A stretch of 64,000 nt of DNA from Pseudomonas sp. ISL-84 (GTDB lineage: Bacteria > Bacillota > Bacilli > Bacillales > Cytobacillaceae), in NCBI GenBank assembly GCA_018613035.1, contig JAGGRA010000027.1, forward strand, positions 1 through 64,000, read 5' to 3'. This document shows, one piece after another, positions 17,734 to 28,376 of this stretch (the stretch's first letter is position 1; the number at the start of each line of letters is the position of its first letter). Made by a program: the position numbers and the translations under genes. The notes beneath the pieces were generated by a model. The model saw nothing but the letters and a program-made list of their open reading frames with translations. It did not search any database and was not told where the DNA came from.

Positions 17734-18165
17734 ATGTTCATGGGTGAGTTCCATCATAACGTTGATATTAAAGGCCGTCTCATCGTGCCTGCTAAGTTCC
17801 GGGACAACTTGGGCGAAACCTTCGTTTTAACCCGCGGACTCGATCAATGCTTGTTTGGCTACCCAATGAACGAATGGAGGCTGCTTGAAGACAAATTAAA
17901 AGGCTTGCCTCTAACAAAAAAAGATGCCCGCGCTTTTACCCGTTTTTTCTTTTCAGGTGCCACTGAATGTGAAATAGACAAGCAAGGAAGAATAAATATT
18001 GCTTCCCCGCTTCTGCAATATGCAAAGTTGGAAAAAGAATGTGTAGTACTGGGCGTTTCCAATCGAATTGAAATATGGAGCAAGAATCTTTGGGAAGACT
18101 ATTTTGCAGAGTCAGAGGAATCTTTTGCTGATATTGCAGAAAATATGATTGGGTTTGATATATAA
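17734..18165 (+). CDS. mraZ: Transcriptional regulator MraZ
   Basis: 143-aa AbrB-like protein with two swapped-hairpin MraZ domains; the diagnostic DxK-G-R signatures appear as [13 protein letters not shown] near residues 11-23 and [13 protein letters not shown] near 84-96. It represses the dcw operon it heads and is countered by RsmH dosage in E. coli. I chose the ATG at 17734 (family start MFMGE); the upstream in-frame GTG at 17719 falls inside the operator. Confidence 0.95.
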   Translation: MFMGEFHHNVDIKGRLIVPAKFRDNLGETFVLTRGLDQCLFGYPMNEWRLLEDKLKGLPLTKKDARAFTRFFFSGATECEIDKQGRINIASPLLQYAKLEKECVVLGVSNRIEIWSKNLWEDYFAESEESFADIAENMIGFDI

Positions 18166-18220
18166 TGGGAATGTTTTATTAATATAATTTCCCGCAGATG
18201 TAATTTTCTTAACAAAGATG

Positions 18221-18265
18221 ACTGTCTAGCTCCGGATGCTGTTAAAGCATCTAGCGCTTTTCGGA
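18221..18265. repeat. Remnant of a Bacillus intergenic repeat before rsmH
   Basis: GACTGTCTAGCTCCGGATGC ... GCATCTAGCGCTTTTCGG reads as both ends of a common Bacillaceae repeat (GTCTAGCTCCAGCGCC ... GCGCTTTTCG, from memory) with the middle deleted. ATGCtgttaaaGCAT forms a small hairpin. It ends about 5 nt before the rsmH RBS. Confidence 0.45.
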
Positions 18266-18289
18266 TTGGAAAGGTGGATACATACAACT

Positions 18290-19222
18290 ATGTTTGATCA
18301 CACAACAGTACTATTAAAGGAAACAGTAGATGGCTTGAATATTCATCCTGATGGAGTTTATGTGGATTGTACCCTGGGCGGTGCAGGACATAGTGAGCTG
18401 ATTCTCTCGCAGCTTTCTGATAATGGAAAGCTATACGCGTTTGATCAGGATGATACGGCGATTGCCCATGCAAAAGAAAAACTGGCTAAATTTGGCGACA
18501 GAATCACTATTATTAAAAGTAACTTCAAGTATCTTCAGGAAGAACTTGAAAAGCTGGGAGTTCATAAGGTGGATGGCGTTCTATATGATCTCGGCGTTTC
18601 CTCTCCGCAATTGGACACACCAGAACGGGGTTTCAGCTACCATAATGATGCCCCGCTGGATATGAGGATGGATACGGAAGCAGAGCTGTCAGCATTTGAT
18701 GTTGTAAACAGCTGGGACTATGCAGAGCTTGTAAAGATTTTCTTCAGATACGGAGAGGAAAAATTCTCCAAACAAATCGCTAGAAAAATTGAAGCTTCCA
18801 GAGCAGAAGCTCCAATAGAGACAACCGGCCAGCTGGTAGAAATTATTAAGGATGCCATACCTGCTCCTGCTAGGAGAAAAGGCGGACACCCTGCAAAGAG
18901 AGTGTTTCAGGCAATCAGGATTGCTGTTAATGATGAGCTTGGCGTATTTGAAAATTCATTGCAGCAGGCAATCGACATCCTGAACCCCCAGGGAAGAATT
19001 AGTGTCATCACTTTCCATTCCCTTGAGGATAGGATCTGCAAGGCTACATTTAAAAAAGCTAGTGAAACACCGAATTTGCCTCCGGGACTGCCGATTATTC
19101 CTGACGAGTATAAACCCATCTTAAAGCTTATTACAAGAAAGCCCATCCTGCCTTCTGAAGAGGAGCTGGAAGACAATAACCGCGCGAGGTCTGCAAAGCT
19201 GCGTATAGCGGAAAAACTTTGA
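18290..19222 (+). CDS. rsmH: 16S rRNA (cytosine1402-N4)-methyltransferase RsmH (MraW)
   Basis: SAM-dependent methyltransferase acting on C1402 of 16S rRNA. The 310-aa protein has the SAM motif [11 protein letters not shown] (about residues 24-34), DQDD in motif II (about 54-57), [10 protein letters not shown] (about 101-110) and [10 protein letters not shown] (about 243-252). The ATG at 18290 gives the family start [11 protein letters not shown]; its RBS AAAGGTGG is about 12 nt upstream, rather long. Second gene of the dcw cluster. Confidence 0.95.
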   Translation: MFDHTTVLLKETVDGLNIHPDGVYVDCTLGGAGHSELILSQLSDNGKLYAFDQDDTAIAHAKEKLAKFGDRITIIKSNFKYLQEELEKLGVHKVDGVLYDLGVSSPQLDTPERGFSYHNDAPLDMRMDTEAELSAFDVVNSWDYAELVKIFFRYGEEKFSKQIARKIEASRAEAPIETTGQLVEIIKDAIPAPARRKGGHPAKRVFQAIRIAVNDELGVFENSLQQAIDILNPQGRISVITFHSLEDRICKATFKKASETPNLPPGLPIIPDEYKPILKLITRKPILPSEEELEDNNRARSAKLRIAEKL

Positions 19223-19272
19223 GCAATCATGGAATTAGAGAATAGATAAAATATATAAACAGGAGGGAAATT

Positions 19273-19638
19273 ATGAGCAATTTAGCACGAAAAATTCAGG
19301 AAGAACAGCTTTATCAGCAGCAAACCCAGCCTCTCGAAATCCCCCAAAAGGTAAAGTCCAGAAAGTCATGGCTTTCTCCTGGAGAAAAAATCCTTGGGCT
19401 TGCTTTTACGGGAATCGTATGTTTCGGAGCCGTCCAAATGGTATCAAACCAGGCTGCCATTTACGAAGTAAACAAAGAAATACAAATAACAGAACGGGCT
19501 ATTCAGGAACAGGCTAAGGTAAACGGGGATCTTGAAATGCAGGTCAGCGAGCTGAGTACATATGAGCGCATCAAGGCAAAAGCGGAAAAAATGGGATTAA
19601 AATTCAGCGGAAATAATGTCAAGGTTGTGGAAGATTAA
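19273..19638 (+). CDS. ftsL: Cell division protein FtsL
   Basis: 121-aa bitopic protein: basic cytoplasmic N-terminus, one transmembrane helix (about residues 40-60) and an extracytoplasmic coiled coil (about 65-110, leucine/isoleucine heptads). It forms the divisome subcomplex with DivIB and DivIC. RBS AGGAGGG precedes the ATG. The stop overlaps the pbpB start by one base, so production of FtsL and PBP2B is coupled. Confidence 0.93.
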   Translation: MSNLARKIQEEQLYQQQTQPLEIPQKVKSRKSWLSPGEKILGLAFTGIVCFGAVQMVSNQAAIYEVNKEIQITERAIQEQAKVNGDLEMQVSELSTYERIKAKAEKMGLKFSGNNVKVVED

Positions 19639-21854
19639 TGAAAAAACAGCCAAATATAAATTTTGGAGCAGCGATATTATTCCTAATATTCAGCCTGCTC
19701 TTTTTTGTATTGCTTTTTCGTTTTATCTCTATTCAGATTACCGGAGAAGCAGACGGGCAAGTTCTTGCTGCAAAGGCTCAGCAAAAGTATGAACGGGAAA
19801 AAACGATTGAGGCCAGAAGGGGCACCATTTATGACCGCAATGGCGAAGTGATTGCAGAAGATACCGTGTCCTATAAGCTTGTGGCGATTTTAGATAAAAG
19901 CATGAAACCTGGTTATGTAAAGGACCCTGACAAAACAGCAAAGAAACTATCTAAGGCAATAGACCTGGAAGAGTCTGAGATTTATAAAATATTGACAAAA
20001 AAAACAAAAGACGGAGAAACACCATTCCAAGTTGAATTTGGAAAAGCCGGACGCGATCTTCCGTTAAAAACAAAACGTGAAATAGAAGAAATGAAACTTC
20101 CCGGCATTACATTTATTACAGACTCCAAGCGGTTTTATCCAAATGGCGTCTTTGCTTCACACCTTATTGGGTATGTTGAAAAAAAGAAAACAGAAACGAA
20201 TAGGACTGATACTGTCGGAATGCTTGGGTTAGAGCAGAGCTTAAATGAAATTCTGACAGGCAAGGATGGAAAATTCAGTTATGAAAGTGACATTTGGGGC
20301 TATCTGCTGCCAAATGGCGATGAGATGATCAAGCCTGCCCAAAATGGAAAAGACGTATATCTGACTATAGATAAAAAAATCCAGACCTTCCTTGAAGATT
20401 CCATGAATAAAGTGGATGAAAAGTATAAACCGAAGAAGATGGTAGCTGTTGTTGCGGATGCGAAAACTGGTGACATACTTGCTATGGGGCAAAGGCCATC
20501 CTTTCACCCAAAAACAAAGGAAGGAATAGAAGATACCTGGCATAATGAGGTTATCGAAAATTCCTATGAGCCAGGTTCAACCATGAAAATTTTTACTTTG
20601 GCAGCCGCGATTGAAGAAGGTGTGTTTGATCCTAATGAATGGTTTAAGTCTGGCAGCTATAAAGTAACCGAAAATTCAAAGGCTGTAAGAGACCATAACC
20701 AAGGCCGCGGATGGGGATCCATCACTTATCTTGAGGGAGTTCAGCGTTCTTCCAATGTGGCTTTTGCAAAAATAGTAAAAGAAAAACTGGGATATGAAAC
20801 GTATAGAGAATATGTAACAAAGTTCGGTTTTGATGATCCAACCGGAATTGACCTGCCTAATGAAACAGGAGGCAATATCGTATACGAATGGCCTCTGGAA
20901 AAAGTCACAACTGGATTTGGACAAGGATCTGCCATTACACCTATTCAGCAAATCCAGGCGGCTACAGCCGTTGCGAATAATGGAAATATGATGCAGCCGC
21001 ATGTAATCAGCAAAATTGTTGACAGCGATAAAAAAGAAGTCGTGAAAGAAACAAAACCAGAGGTTAAAGCTAATCCGATATCAGCGGAGACGGCTAAAAA
21101 AACAAGAGATATTTTGGAGACAGTTGTTTCTTCTGAAAATGGTACAGGCTACAAACGCTATAATATTGAAGGGTACGAGGTTGCCGGGAAAACGGGGACT
21201 GCACAAATCCCTGATCCTAATGGAGGCGGATATTTAACCGGGCATGAAAATTTCATCTTCTCCTTTTTAGGCATGGCTCCAAAGGATGACCCTGAATTGA
21301 TTATCTATGTGGCTGTGCAGCAGCCTGATATAGATCTCAGCACAAATGGTGCCGAACCGGTTTCCGAGATTTTCACTCCTGTAATGAAAAGCAGTTTACA
21401 GTATTTGAATATCGAGCCTTCCAAAAAACTTAAGATAAAGTCTGAACAAACACCAGAAGTGGAAGGGCTGAGGGTTGAAGAGGCAAAAGCGAAGCTGGAA
21501 AAGTTCGGCTTTGAGGCGATTGTGTTGGGAAAAGGGAATAAAGTAGAAAGACAAGTTCCCGGTAATATGTATAATTTGCTTGAAGGAGAAAGGGTTATCC
21601 TTAAGACAGATGGCGAGTTAACAGTGCCTGACATGAACGGCTGGTCGCTAAGGGATGTTATGAAAGTGGCAAAGCTAGCCAACTTAAACCTAAATACGGT
21701 GGGGAATGGATATGTGGTTAAACAAAATCTGAAGGCCGGGGCTGCTTTAAGTGAAGGGGATTATTTAATCGTTGAGCTGGAGCCTCCTGCACAAAAATAT
21801 AATGAAGTGCAAACAGAAGAAGATCAGGAAGAAATGGAAGAAGTACTTGATTAA
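19638..21854 (+). CDS. pbpB: Penicillin-binding protein 2B (division transpeptidase)
   Basis: 738-aa class B PBP that cross-links septal peptidoglycan. One transmembrane anchor (about 11-32), a dimerisation domain containing RRGTIYDRNG (about 59-68), a transpeptidase domain with Ser314-x-x-Lys317 in EPGSTMK, SSN near 368-370 and KTGTAQ near 518-523, then two C-terminal PASTA domains (about 600-715). An acidic tail rich in Glu/Asp ends the protein. It overlaps ftsL by one base. Confidence 0.95.
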   Translation: MKKQPNINFGAAILFLIFSLLFFVLLFRFISIQITGEADGQVLAAKAQQKYEREKTIEARRGTIYDRNGEVIAEDTVSYKLVAILDKSMKPGYVKDPDKTAKKLSKAIDLEESEIYKILTKKTKDGETPFQVEFGKAGRDLPLKTKREIEEMKLPGITFITDSKRFYPNGVFASHLIGYVEKKKTETNRTDTVGMLGLEQSLNEILTGKDGKFSYESDIWGYLLPNGDEMIKPAQNGKDVYLTIDKKIQTFLEDSMNKVDEKYKPKKMVAVVADAKTGDILAMGQRPSFHPKTKEGIEDTWHNEVIENSYEPGSTMKIFTLAAAIEEGVFDPNEWFKSGSYKVTENSKAVRDHNQGRGWGSITYLEGVQRSSNVAFAKIVKEKLGYETYREYVTKFGFDDPTGIDLPNETGGNIVYEWPLEKVTTGFGQGSAITPIQQIQAATAVANNGNMMQPHVISKIVDSDKKEVVKETKPEVKANPISAETAKKTRDILETVVSSENGTGYKRYNIEGYEVAGKTGTAQIPDPNGGGYLTGHENFIFSFLGMAPKDDPELIIYVAVQQPDIDLSTNGAEPVSEIFTPVMKSSLQYLNIEPSKKLKIKSEQTPEVEGLRVEEAKAKLEKFGFEAIVLGKGNKVERQVPGNMYNLLEGERVILKTDGELTVPDMNGWSLRDVMKVAKLANLNLNTVGNGYVVKQNLKAGAALSEGDYLIVELEPPAQKYNEVQTEEDQEEMEEVLD

Positions 21855-21857
21855 ATG

Positions 21858-21890
21858 GAACGCACTGTCAGATAGGCAGTGCGTTCTATT
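21858..21890 (+). terminator. Hairpin between pbpB and spoVD
   Basis: Perfect 10-bp stem GAACGCACTG / CAGTGCGTTC with a 9-nt loop, followed by TATTCAT rather than a T run. It could partly terminate vegetative dcw transcription before the sporulation gene spoVD, or act as a processing or stability stem. Confidence 0.45.
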
Positions 21891-21947
21891 CATATGGGTA
21901 CAAGCATATATTTGAACGAGCCATAATCTAAGGAGGTTCGTTCGTAC

Positions 21948-23867
21948 ATGCGTGTTTCAAATGTAACCGTTCGGAAACGGTTGACTGTAGCTTTGTTCGT
22001 TGGTATTCTAGTCTTTTTTATTATCGATTTGCGTCTTGGGTATGTTCAGTTTTTTCTTGGCAATATGCTTACTGATGGCGCAAAGGAACTCTGGAGCAGG
22101 GATATTCCTTTTGAACCGGAGCGAGGAGAAATTGTAGATCGAAACGGAATTCCGCTTGCCACTAATGTCAGTGCGCCAACAGTCTATGTTGTCCCAAGGC
22201 AAATTAAGGATCCTGCAGATGCTTCGGAAAAATTGGCTGCTGTCTTGAATATGTCGAAGGAAAAAGCTTATCAGCTCATCACCAAAAGAGCATCCAGCGT
22301 AAAAATTCCTGAAGGACGAAAAATCTCCCATGAAAAAGCAAAGGAGATTCGCTCTTTAGAAATAGAAGGCGTCTATATTGGCGAAGACTCAAAGCGCCAT
22401 TATCCATTTGGGAACTATCTTTCCCACGTCCTCGGTTTTGCCGGTATTGACAATCAGGGTTTAATGGGCCTTGAGTTATACTATGATGAAGAACTTAAAG
22501 GAAAAGAAGGTTCAGTGAAATTTTATGCGAATGCCAAGGGCGAGCGCATGAACGATATGGCGGACGACTACAAGCCTCCTGTGGACGGAATGGATCTTAA
22601 ACTGACGATCGATTCAAAGATCCAAACGATAGTTGAAAGGGAGCTTGATATAGCCCAGGCTGAATATAATCCTGATGGCATTATTGCTATCGCTATGAAT
22701 CCGAACAACGGGGAAATCCTGGCCATGTCGAGCCGGCCTGATTTTGACCCTGCTAACTTTAGAAACGTGCCCCCGGAAATTTACAACCGGAACCTCCCAA
22801 TCTGGAGTACCTATGAGCCGGGTTCCACGTTTAAGATTATTACTCTGGCAGCTGCTTTGGAAGAGGGCAAGGTAGACTTGGAGAAAGATCACTTCCATGA
22901 TCCGGGGTTTGTTGAGGTTGGGGGTGCAAGGCTAAGATGCTGGAAGAAAGGCGGCCATGGCAGTCAGACATACCTGGAAGTTGTCCAGAACTCCTGCAAC
23001 CCTGGTTTCGTAGAACTTGGAGAGCGATTAGGAAAGGAGAAGTTATTTAAATATATTCGTGATTTTGGTTTCGGGGAAAAAACAGGCATAGATCTTCAGG
23101 GTGAAGGCAAGGGGATTTTGTTTAACCTTGATCGTGTAGGCCCGGTTGAGCAGGCAACCACTGCATTTGGACAGGGTGTTTCCGTTACTCCCATCCAGCA
23201 AGCTGCTGCGATCTCGGCGGCAGTTAACGGCGGGACCTTATATACGCCATATATAGCAAAAGAATTAATTAATCCGGCTAACGGTGAAATTTTGATGAAA
23301 AAATCACCTGAGGCTAAGAGAAAAGTAATCTCAAAAGAAACATCCGATGAAATTCGGCTTGCACTGGAATCCGTTGTTGCCAAGGGCTCTGGTAAAAAAG
23401 CATTTGTTGACGGCTACCGTGTTGGCGGCAAAACAGGAACGGCGCAAAAGGCTCAAAATGGCCGTTACCTTGAAAATAACCATATTGTATCTTTTATCGG
23501 CTTTGCTCCAGCAGATGATCCGCAGCTTGTAGTCTATGTTGCAGTAGACAATCCAAAAGGAACCGTTCAGTTTGGGGGAGTTGTTGCCGCACCAATTGTT
23601 GGGGAGATTATGGGAGACAGTTTGAGGGCTATGGGTGTAAAACCCAGAAAAAACCAAATTGAAAAAGAGCTAACCTGGATGGACTCTCCAATGATTGAAG
23701 TTCCTGACATGGTCGGCATGACGAAGAAAGATTTGGGAGAACTATACCTTAACTTAAAAATAGATGCGAGCGGCACAGGCAATACAGTGGTTAAGCAAAC
23801 GCCCCAACCGGGTATAAAGCTTAAGGAAGGCTCAACCATCCGTCTGTACTTTGATGACAAAGAATAA
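21948..23867 (+). CDS. spoVD: Sporulation-specific penicillin-binding protein SpoVD
   Basis: 639-aa class B PBP required for spore cortex synthesis together with SpoVE. N-terminal membrane anchor (about 10-32), ERGEIVDRNG (about 58-67), transpeptidase motifs Ser293-x-x-Lys296 in EPGSTFK and KTGTAQ near 493-498, and one C-terminal PASTA domain (about 580-637). It is shorter than PBP2B by about one PASTA repeat, matching the family difference. RBS AAGGAGG precedes the ATG. A mother-cell SigmaE promoter is expected in the 93-nt gap but I could not find a well-spaced one. Confidence 0.95.
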   Translation: MRVSNVTVRKRLTVALFVGILVFFIIDLRLGYVQFFLGNMLTDGAKELWSRDIPFEPERGEIVDRNGIPLATNVSAPTVYVVPRQIKDPADASEKLAAVLNMSKEKAYQLITKRASSVKIPEGRKISHEKAKEIRSLEIEGVYIGEDSKRHYPFGNYLSHVLGFAGIDNQGLMGLELYYDEELKGKEGSVKFYANAKGERMNDMADDYKPPVDGMDLKLTIDSKIQTIVERELDIAQAEYNPDGIIAIAMNPNNGEILAMSSRPDFDPANFRNVPPEIYNRNLPIWSTYEPGSTFKIITLAAALEEGKVDLEKDHFHDPGFVEVGGARLRCWKKGGHGSQTYLEVVQNSCNPGFVELGERLGKEKLFKYIRDFGFGEKTGIDLQGEGKGILFNLDRVGPVEQATTAFGQGVSVTPIQQAAAISAAVNGGTLYTPYIAKELINPANGEILMKKSPEAKRKVISKETSDEIRLALESVVAKGSGKKAFVDGYRVGGKTGTAQKAQNGRYLENNHIVSFIGFAPADDPQLVVYVAVDNPKGTVQFGGVVAAPIVGEIMGDSLRAMGVKPRKNQIEKELTWMDSPMIEVPDMVGMTKKDLGELYLNLKIDASGTGNTVVKQTPQPGIKLKEGSTIRLYFDDKE

Positions 23868-23875
23868 CTGCCAGA

Positions 23876-23913
23876 GGGCGGCACGATAAGCGCCGCCTGA
23901 ATTTTTATTTTTG
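23876..23913 (+). terminator. Terminator after spoVD
   Basis: Stem GGCGGC / GCCGCC with a 9-nt loop, followed by TGAATTTTTATTTTT. Moderate strength. Confidence 0.6.
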
Positions 23914-24135
23914 GAGAAAAAAGTAATTAACATCACATTGCGAAAAGGTATATGATTAAATGGCTAAAAAGCTAATTATCATGTACAATATATATCGCCA
24001 TGATTTTGGAATCGTAACTGATTGGTTCTAATTTTAAAGCTGGGGATTAAAAAGAGTTTTAATCTGCAAGGAACCAGAATGCTAAATAAAGAGGAAAACA
24101 AAGGGCGCTGCTTTAGAATGAGAGGAATGAATGAC

Positions 24136-25596
24136 ATGAAATTACATACGCTGCTGCAATATCTGCAGCCATATATGTCTTACAAGGGGGATAATCCGGA
24201 AATCACATCAATTGTCAACGATAACCGGCAAGTAACAGATGGAAGCTTATTTGTTTGTATAGAAGGCTATACGGTTGACGGGCATGACTTTGCTGCTTCA
24301 GCTGCAGAAAAAGGAGCTGCTGCTGTTGTTGCCGAGAAGGAATTGGATTTGGATATACCAGTGATTTTGGTAAAGAACACGAGAAGGGCCATGGCTGTGC
24401 TGGCTGATGCTTTTTATGGGCAGCCAAGCCATAAGCTTCACCTGATTGGAATAACCGGTACTAACGGAAAAACGACAACAAGTCACCTGGTTGAAAAAAT
24501 CCTTGCTGATGCGGGCCGGAAAACCGGTTTAATTGGAACAATGTATACAAAAATCGGGGAACAAACTTTTGAAGTGAAAAATACGACACCCGAAAGCCTT
24601 ACCCTCCAAAGCACATTTGAAAAAATGGCAGTTTCTGGCGTGGACTCCGCTGTTATGGAAGTTTCATCCCATGCGCTGGATGAGGGGCGTGTCCATGGCT
24701 GTGATTTTGATGTAGCTGTGTTTACTAACTTGACTCAGGATCACCTTGATTATCATAAAACAATGGATGAATACCGCAGGGCGAAGGGGCTGCTTTTTGC
24801 GCAGCTGGGAAGTGCCTTTAACCATGAAAGGCCCAAGTATGCGATATTAAACGCGGATGACCCGGCTTCTGCCGAGTATGAAAAGTCCACTGCAGCACAT
24901 ATACTGACATACGGAATTGATCATGAAGCAGACCTTCGTGCAGTCAATATTGAAATGACTTCAGCTGGTACAGCCTTTGATTTATCCAGCCCGTTCGGGA
25001 GGCACAAAGTATCACTTAAAATGATAGGGAAATTTAGCGTATACAATGTACTTGCCAGTATAGGAGCAGGAGTTGCCTCAGGAATACCGATCACGGAAAT
25101 CATTGAATCTGTCGAGGAAGTAAAAGGTGTTTCCGGCAGGTTTGAAACGGTAGATGCAGGGCAAGATTTCTCTGTAATAGTCGACTATTCACATACTCCT
25201 GACAGCCTTAAGAATGCTTTGGAAACTGTAAAGCAATTCGCCCAGAAAAGGATATTTGCAGTTGTCGGCTGCGGTGGGGACAGAGACCGCTCCAAAAGGC
25301 CGCTTATGGCGGAAATTGCATGTCAATACAGTACCGACCCAATATTTACTTCAGATAACCCGCGCAGCGAAGATCCTCTCCAGATTTTAAGGGATATGGA
25401 AGAGGGAGCAAAAGGCGAAAAATATAAGACGATTGTCGACCGGAAAGAGGCCATTCACTATGCGGTAAGAAATGCTTGTGAGGGCGATGTGATATTGATA
25501 GCCGGCAAAGGACATGAAACCTATCAGATTATCGGGAATCAGGTTTTTGACTTTGATGACCGGTTAGTTGCTAAAGAGGCGATAGAGGAGCGATAA
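24136..25596 (+). CDS. murE: UDP-MurNAc-tripeptide synthetase MurE (meso-DAP adding)
   Basis: Adds meso-diaminopimelate to UDP-MurNAc-L-Ala-D-Glu. The 486-aa ligase has the P-loop GTNGKTTT at residues 108-115 and the DAP-recognition motif DNPR at 407-410, so the peptidoglycan is of the A1gamma DAP type. The ATG at 24136 matches the family start MKL and lies 9 nt after AGAGGA; longer in-frame starts (24022, 24127) are not conserved. The next ORF starts two nt after its stop. Confidence 0.96.
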   Translation: MKLHTLLQYLQPYMSYKGDNPEITSIVNDNRQVTDGSLFVCIEGYTVDGHDFAASAAEKGAAAVVAEKELDLDIPVILVKNTRRAMAVLADAFYGQPSHKLHLIGITGTNGKTTTSHLVEKILADAGRKTGLIGTMYTKIGEQTFEVKNTTPESLTLQSTFEKMAVSGVDSAVMEVSSHALDEGRVHGCDFDVAVFTNLTQDHLDYHKTMDEYRRAKGLLFAQLGSAFNHERPKYAILNADDPASAEYEKSTAAHILTYGIDHEADLRAVNIEMTSAGTAFDLSSPFGRHKVSLKMIGKFSVYNVLASIGAGVASGIPITEIIESVEEVKGVSGRFETVDAGQDFSVIVDYSHTPDSLKNALETVKQFAQKRIFAVVGCGGDRDRSKRPLMAEIACQYSTDPIFTSDNPRSEDPLQILRDMEEGAKGEKYKTIVDRKEAIHYAVRNACEGDVILIAGKGHETYQIIGNQVFDFDDRLVAKEAIEER

Positions 25597-25597
25597 A

Positions 25598-26047
25598 ATG
25601 TATTTAACGTATGGTGATTTAGCGAAATTGTTTCCAAATACAACAGGGATAAAGGACAATGAGCTGCAATTTCATACGGTAGCGGCTTCCTCATCGATCG
25701 TACAGCCGAAAGGAATCTATCTCCCTATAGAAGAATCAGGCAATCTGAAAGAAGCGATTGAAAATGGGGCAGTGGCTGCCCTTTGGAATGAGAAGGACGA
25801 GGTACCGGCATATACACCTAATCATTTTCCTGTTTTTTATACAAATGACTTAACGAAAGGCTTAAAGGATATCATGGAATCATATATAGAAAAATTAAGC
25901 AACGCAGAAGAAACGATCAACACAACAAATTTCCTTTTTTTAGATGAAAAAAGTCTTAATGAAAACGAAGCAACATATGATATTGCTGTGATGGCTGAAA
26001 AATTAAATGAAGCTGCCAGAAATGCCATGAACGAAAGGAGGGGATAA
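25598..26047 (+). CDS. Orphan MurF N-terminal-domain-like protein
   Basis: 149-aa protein between murE and mraY, in the slot murF occupies in many bacteria. Residues about 1-100 resemble the Mur ligase N-terminal (UDP-sugar-binding) domain of MurF: YGDLAKLF, a degraded S-x-D-S-R region seen as [15 protein letters not shown], and [11 protein letters not shown] matching the family AI-x-x-GA-x-A. The ATP-binding central domain (GTNGKTT) and C-terminal domain are wholly missing, so it cannot be a ligase. The last ~50 residues are charged and unrecognised. It starts 2 nt after murE and ends 2 nt before mraY with a good RBS for each, so it is translated as part of the operon. Possibly a vestige of MurF or a recruited binding protein. 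Confidence 0.7.
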   Translation: MYLTYGDLAKLFPNTTGIKDNELQFHTVAASSSIVQPKGIYLPIEESGNLKEAIENGAVAALWNEKDEVPAYTPNHFPVFYTNDLTKGLKDIMESYIEKLSNAEETINTTNFLFLDEKSLNENEATYDIAVMAEKLNEAARNAMNERRG

Positions 26048-26048
26048 T

Positions 26049-27023
26049 ATGATGGAGCAAGTAGTTTTTTTCACTATTTTAGCTGGGTTTTTAATTACAG
26101 TATTGCTTTCTCCCATTTTTATTCCCTTCTTGAGAAGATTAAAATTCGGGCAAAGTATTCGTGAGGAAGGACCAAAATCCCATCAGAAAAAAACAGGAAC
26201 ACCTACGATGGGAGGGATTATGATCCTTCTCTCAATTACTGCAACAACCCTGCTGATGACAGGGAAATTTGCGGAGCCTACAGTTAAAACCTATTTATTA
26301 TTATTGGTTACTTTGGGCTTCGGGCTTCTAGGGTTCCTGGATGACTTTATCAAGGTAGCCATGAAGCGGAATTTAGGTCTTACCTCTAAGCAAAAACTTT
26401 TGGGCCAAATCATTATTTCGGTTATATTTTATTTTGTTTTCAAGCAAAATGACTTTTCCACTGAAGTACATATCCCGCTCACAGACCTTTCTTTTGATTT
26501 GGGCTGGTGGTATGTATTCTTTATTATTTTCTGGCTTGTAGGGTTCTCTAATGCCGTAAATCTTACGGATGGCCTTGATGGTCTTGTTTCAGGCACCGCG
26601 GCTATTGCTTTTGGGGCTTTTGCGGTATTGGCTTGGAACCAATCGCAATTTGAAATATCGATTTTTTCTGTTGCAGTCGTTGGATCTGTATTGGGCTTTC
26701 TTGTATTTAATGCCCACCCTGCAAAGGTGTTTATGGGGGATACAGGCTCGCTGGCTTTAGGCGGGGCAATTGCAACGATTGCCATACTCACGAAGCTGGA
26801 AATCGTATTAATTATTATTGGCGGTGTTTTTGTTATAGAAACGCTGTCCGTTATTCTTCAGGTAGCTTCTTTTAAAACGACCGGGAAGCGTATTTTTCGA
26901 ATGAGCCCGCTCCATCATCATTATGAACTGGTAGGGTGGTCTGAATGGCGGGTTGTTGTAACCTTCTGGACTGTTGGCCTTCTGTTTGCAATTCTCGGAA
27001 TCTATATTGAGGTGTGGGTGTAA
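26049..27023 (+). CDS. mraY: Phospho-MurNAc-pentapeptide transferase MraY
   Basis: Integral membrane enzyme that forms lipid I from UDP-MurNAc-pentapeptide and undecaprenyl phosphate. The 324-aa protein has about ten transmembrane helices, the catalytic Asp pair in GFLDDFIKV (about residues 95-103), NLTDGLDGL (about 172-180), [10 protein letters not shown] and the periplasm-facing MSPLHHHYE motif near 287-295. Start at 26049 or the adjacent ATG at 26052; RBS GGAGGGG fits both. Confidence 0.97.
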   Translation: MMEQVVFFTILAGFLITVLLSPIFIPFLRRLKFGQSIREEGPKSHQKKTGTPTMGGIMILLSITATTLLMTGKFAEPTVKTYLLLLVTLGFGLLGFLDDFIKVAMKRNLGLTSKQKLLGQIIISVIFYFVFKQNDFSTEVHIPLTDLSFDLGWWYVFFIIFWLVGFSNAVNLTDGLDGLVSGTAAIAFGAFAVLAWNQSQFEISIFSVAVVGSVLGFLVFNAHPAKVFMGDTGSLALGGAIATIAILTKLEIVLIIIGGVFVIETLSVILQVASFKTTGKRIFRMSPLHHHYELVGWSEWRVVVTFWTVGLLFAILGIYIEVWV

Positions 27024-28376
27024 GTGAAGGAAATTAATCGTTATCGACATAAAAAAATATTAGTATTGGGGCTGGCAAAAAGCGGAGTGGGTGCAGCCTC
27101 CCTTTTACATAAACTAGGAGCATTTGTTACGGTAAATGACTTTAAGCCTCTCGCGGAAAACCCTGAAGCCCAGGGGCTGCTTGAGCAAGGAATTACTGTT
27201 ATTTGTGGAGGCCATCCAATTGAACTGCTAGAAGAAGGCTTTGAGCTAATAGTTAAAAATCCTGGAATCCCATACCATAATCCAATGATTAAAGGTGCTC
27301 AGGAAAAAGGTATCCCTGTTATTACAGAAGTAGAGCTTGCTTATCAGGTATCTGAAGCTCCTTTTATTGGCATTACGGGTACAAATGGAAAAACGACAAC
27401 AACTACACTGGTATTTGAAATGCTTCTGGCCGGCAGCAAAAAACCGCTGATTGCCGGTAATATCGGTACTGTTGCGTCAGAGGTTGCCCAGGAAGCTTCT
27501 GAAGAGAACCATATCGTTATTGAACTATCATCCTTTCAGCTCATGGGAATAAGGGAGTTCAGGCCGCGGATTGCCATATTGACCAATCTTTATGATGCCC
27601 ATTTGGACTATCATGGAACAAGAGAAGAGTATCATGCTGCCAAAGCGAATATTACGATGAACCAGACAAGCAGCGATTATTTAATAGTTAATGCCGACCA
27701 GCGGGAAGTTATGGAAGCTGCAGCAGGATCCAAAGCAAAAATTATCCCTTTTTCATCATTAAAAGAGCTGTCTGAAGGCGCTTATGTTAAAGATGGATGG
27801 ATTTGCTTCAATGGCGAAAAGGTGATGGAAAGAAAAGATGTCACCTTGCCGGGGGCGCATAACCTTGAGAATATATTATCCTCGGTGGCTGCAGCCAAGC
27901 TGACGGGGGTTGGAAATGAAGCAATTATTAGTGTTTTAAGTACATTTGCAGGTGTGAAACACCGTTTGCAATATGTGGCTGAATACCAGAGCAGAAAATT
28001 TTATAATGATTCAAAAGCAACTAATATTTTGGCAACGAAAAATGCAGTGTCTGCTTTCAGCGATCCTGTCATTCTTCTGGCTGGAGGGCTTGATCGAGGA
28101 AATAGTTTTGATGAGTTAATCCCATCTTTAAAAAGGGTTAAAGCTCTAGTTACCTTTGGACAAACAGCAGAAAAGATTGAGAAGGCGGCTTTGGAAGCCG
28201 GAATAAAAACAATCGAGCGTGTCGATAATGTTGAAAAAGCCGTACCTTCTGCCTTTAAGCTTTCTGAGCCTGGAGATGTCATTCTGCTTTCTCCGGCTTG
28301 TGCAAGCTGGGACCAATATAAAACTTTTGAGGTTCGGGGAGACATGTTTATAGATGCGGTGCATAAGCTTAAATAA
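27024..28376 (+). CDS. murD: UDP-MurNAc-L-alanine:D-glutamate ligase MurD
   Basis: Adds D-glutamate to UDP-MurNAc-L-Ala. The 450-aa ligase has an N-terminal Rossmann-like domain with [12 protein letters not shown] (about 13-24), the P-loop GTNGKTTT (about 116-123), NDSKATN (about 328-334) and LLAGGLDRG (about 354-362). The GTG start directly abuts the mraY stop, indicating coupling. Confidence 0.96.
   Translation: MKEINRYRHKKILVLGLAKSGVGAASLLHKLGAFVTVNDFKPLAENPEAQGLLEQGITVICGGHPIELLEEGFELIVKNPGIPYHNPMIKGAQEKGIPVITEVELAYQVSEAPFIGITGTNGKTTTTTLVFEMLLAGSKKPLIAGNIGTVASEVAQEASEENHIVIELSSFQLMGIREFRPRIAILTNLYDAHLDYHGTREEYHAAKANITMNQTSSDYLIVNADQREVMEAAAGSKAKIIPFSSLKELSEGAYVKDGWICFNGEKVMERKDVTLPGAHNLENILSSVAAAKLTGVGNEAIISVLSTFAGVKHRLQYVAEYQSRKFYNDSKATNILATKNAVSAFSDPVILLAGGLDRGNSFDELIPSLKRVKALVTFGQTAEKIEKAALEAGIKTIERVDNVEKAVPSAFKLSEPGDVILLSPACASWDQYKTFEVRGDMFIDAVHKLK

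Noticed and set aside
24022-24135. Longer MurE start
   Set aside because: The extra 38 residues are not conserved and the ATG at 24136 has the correct RBS spacing and family N-terminus.
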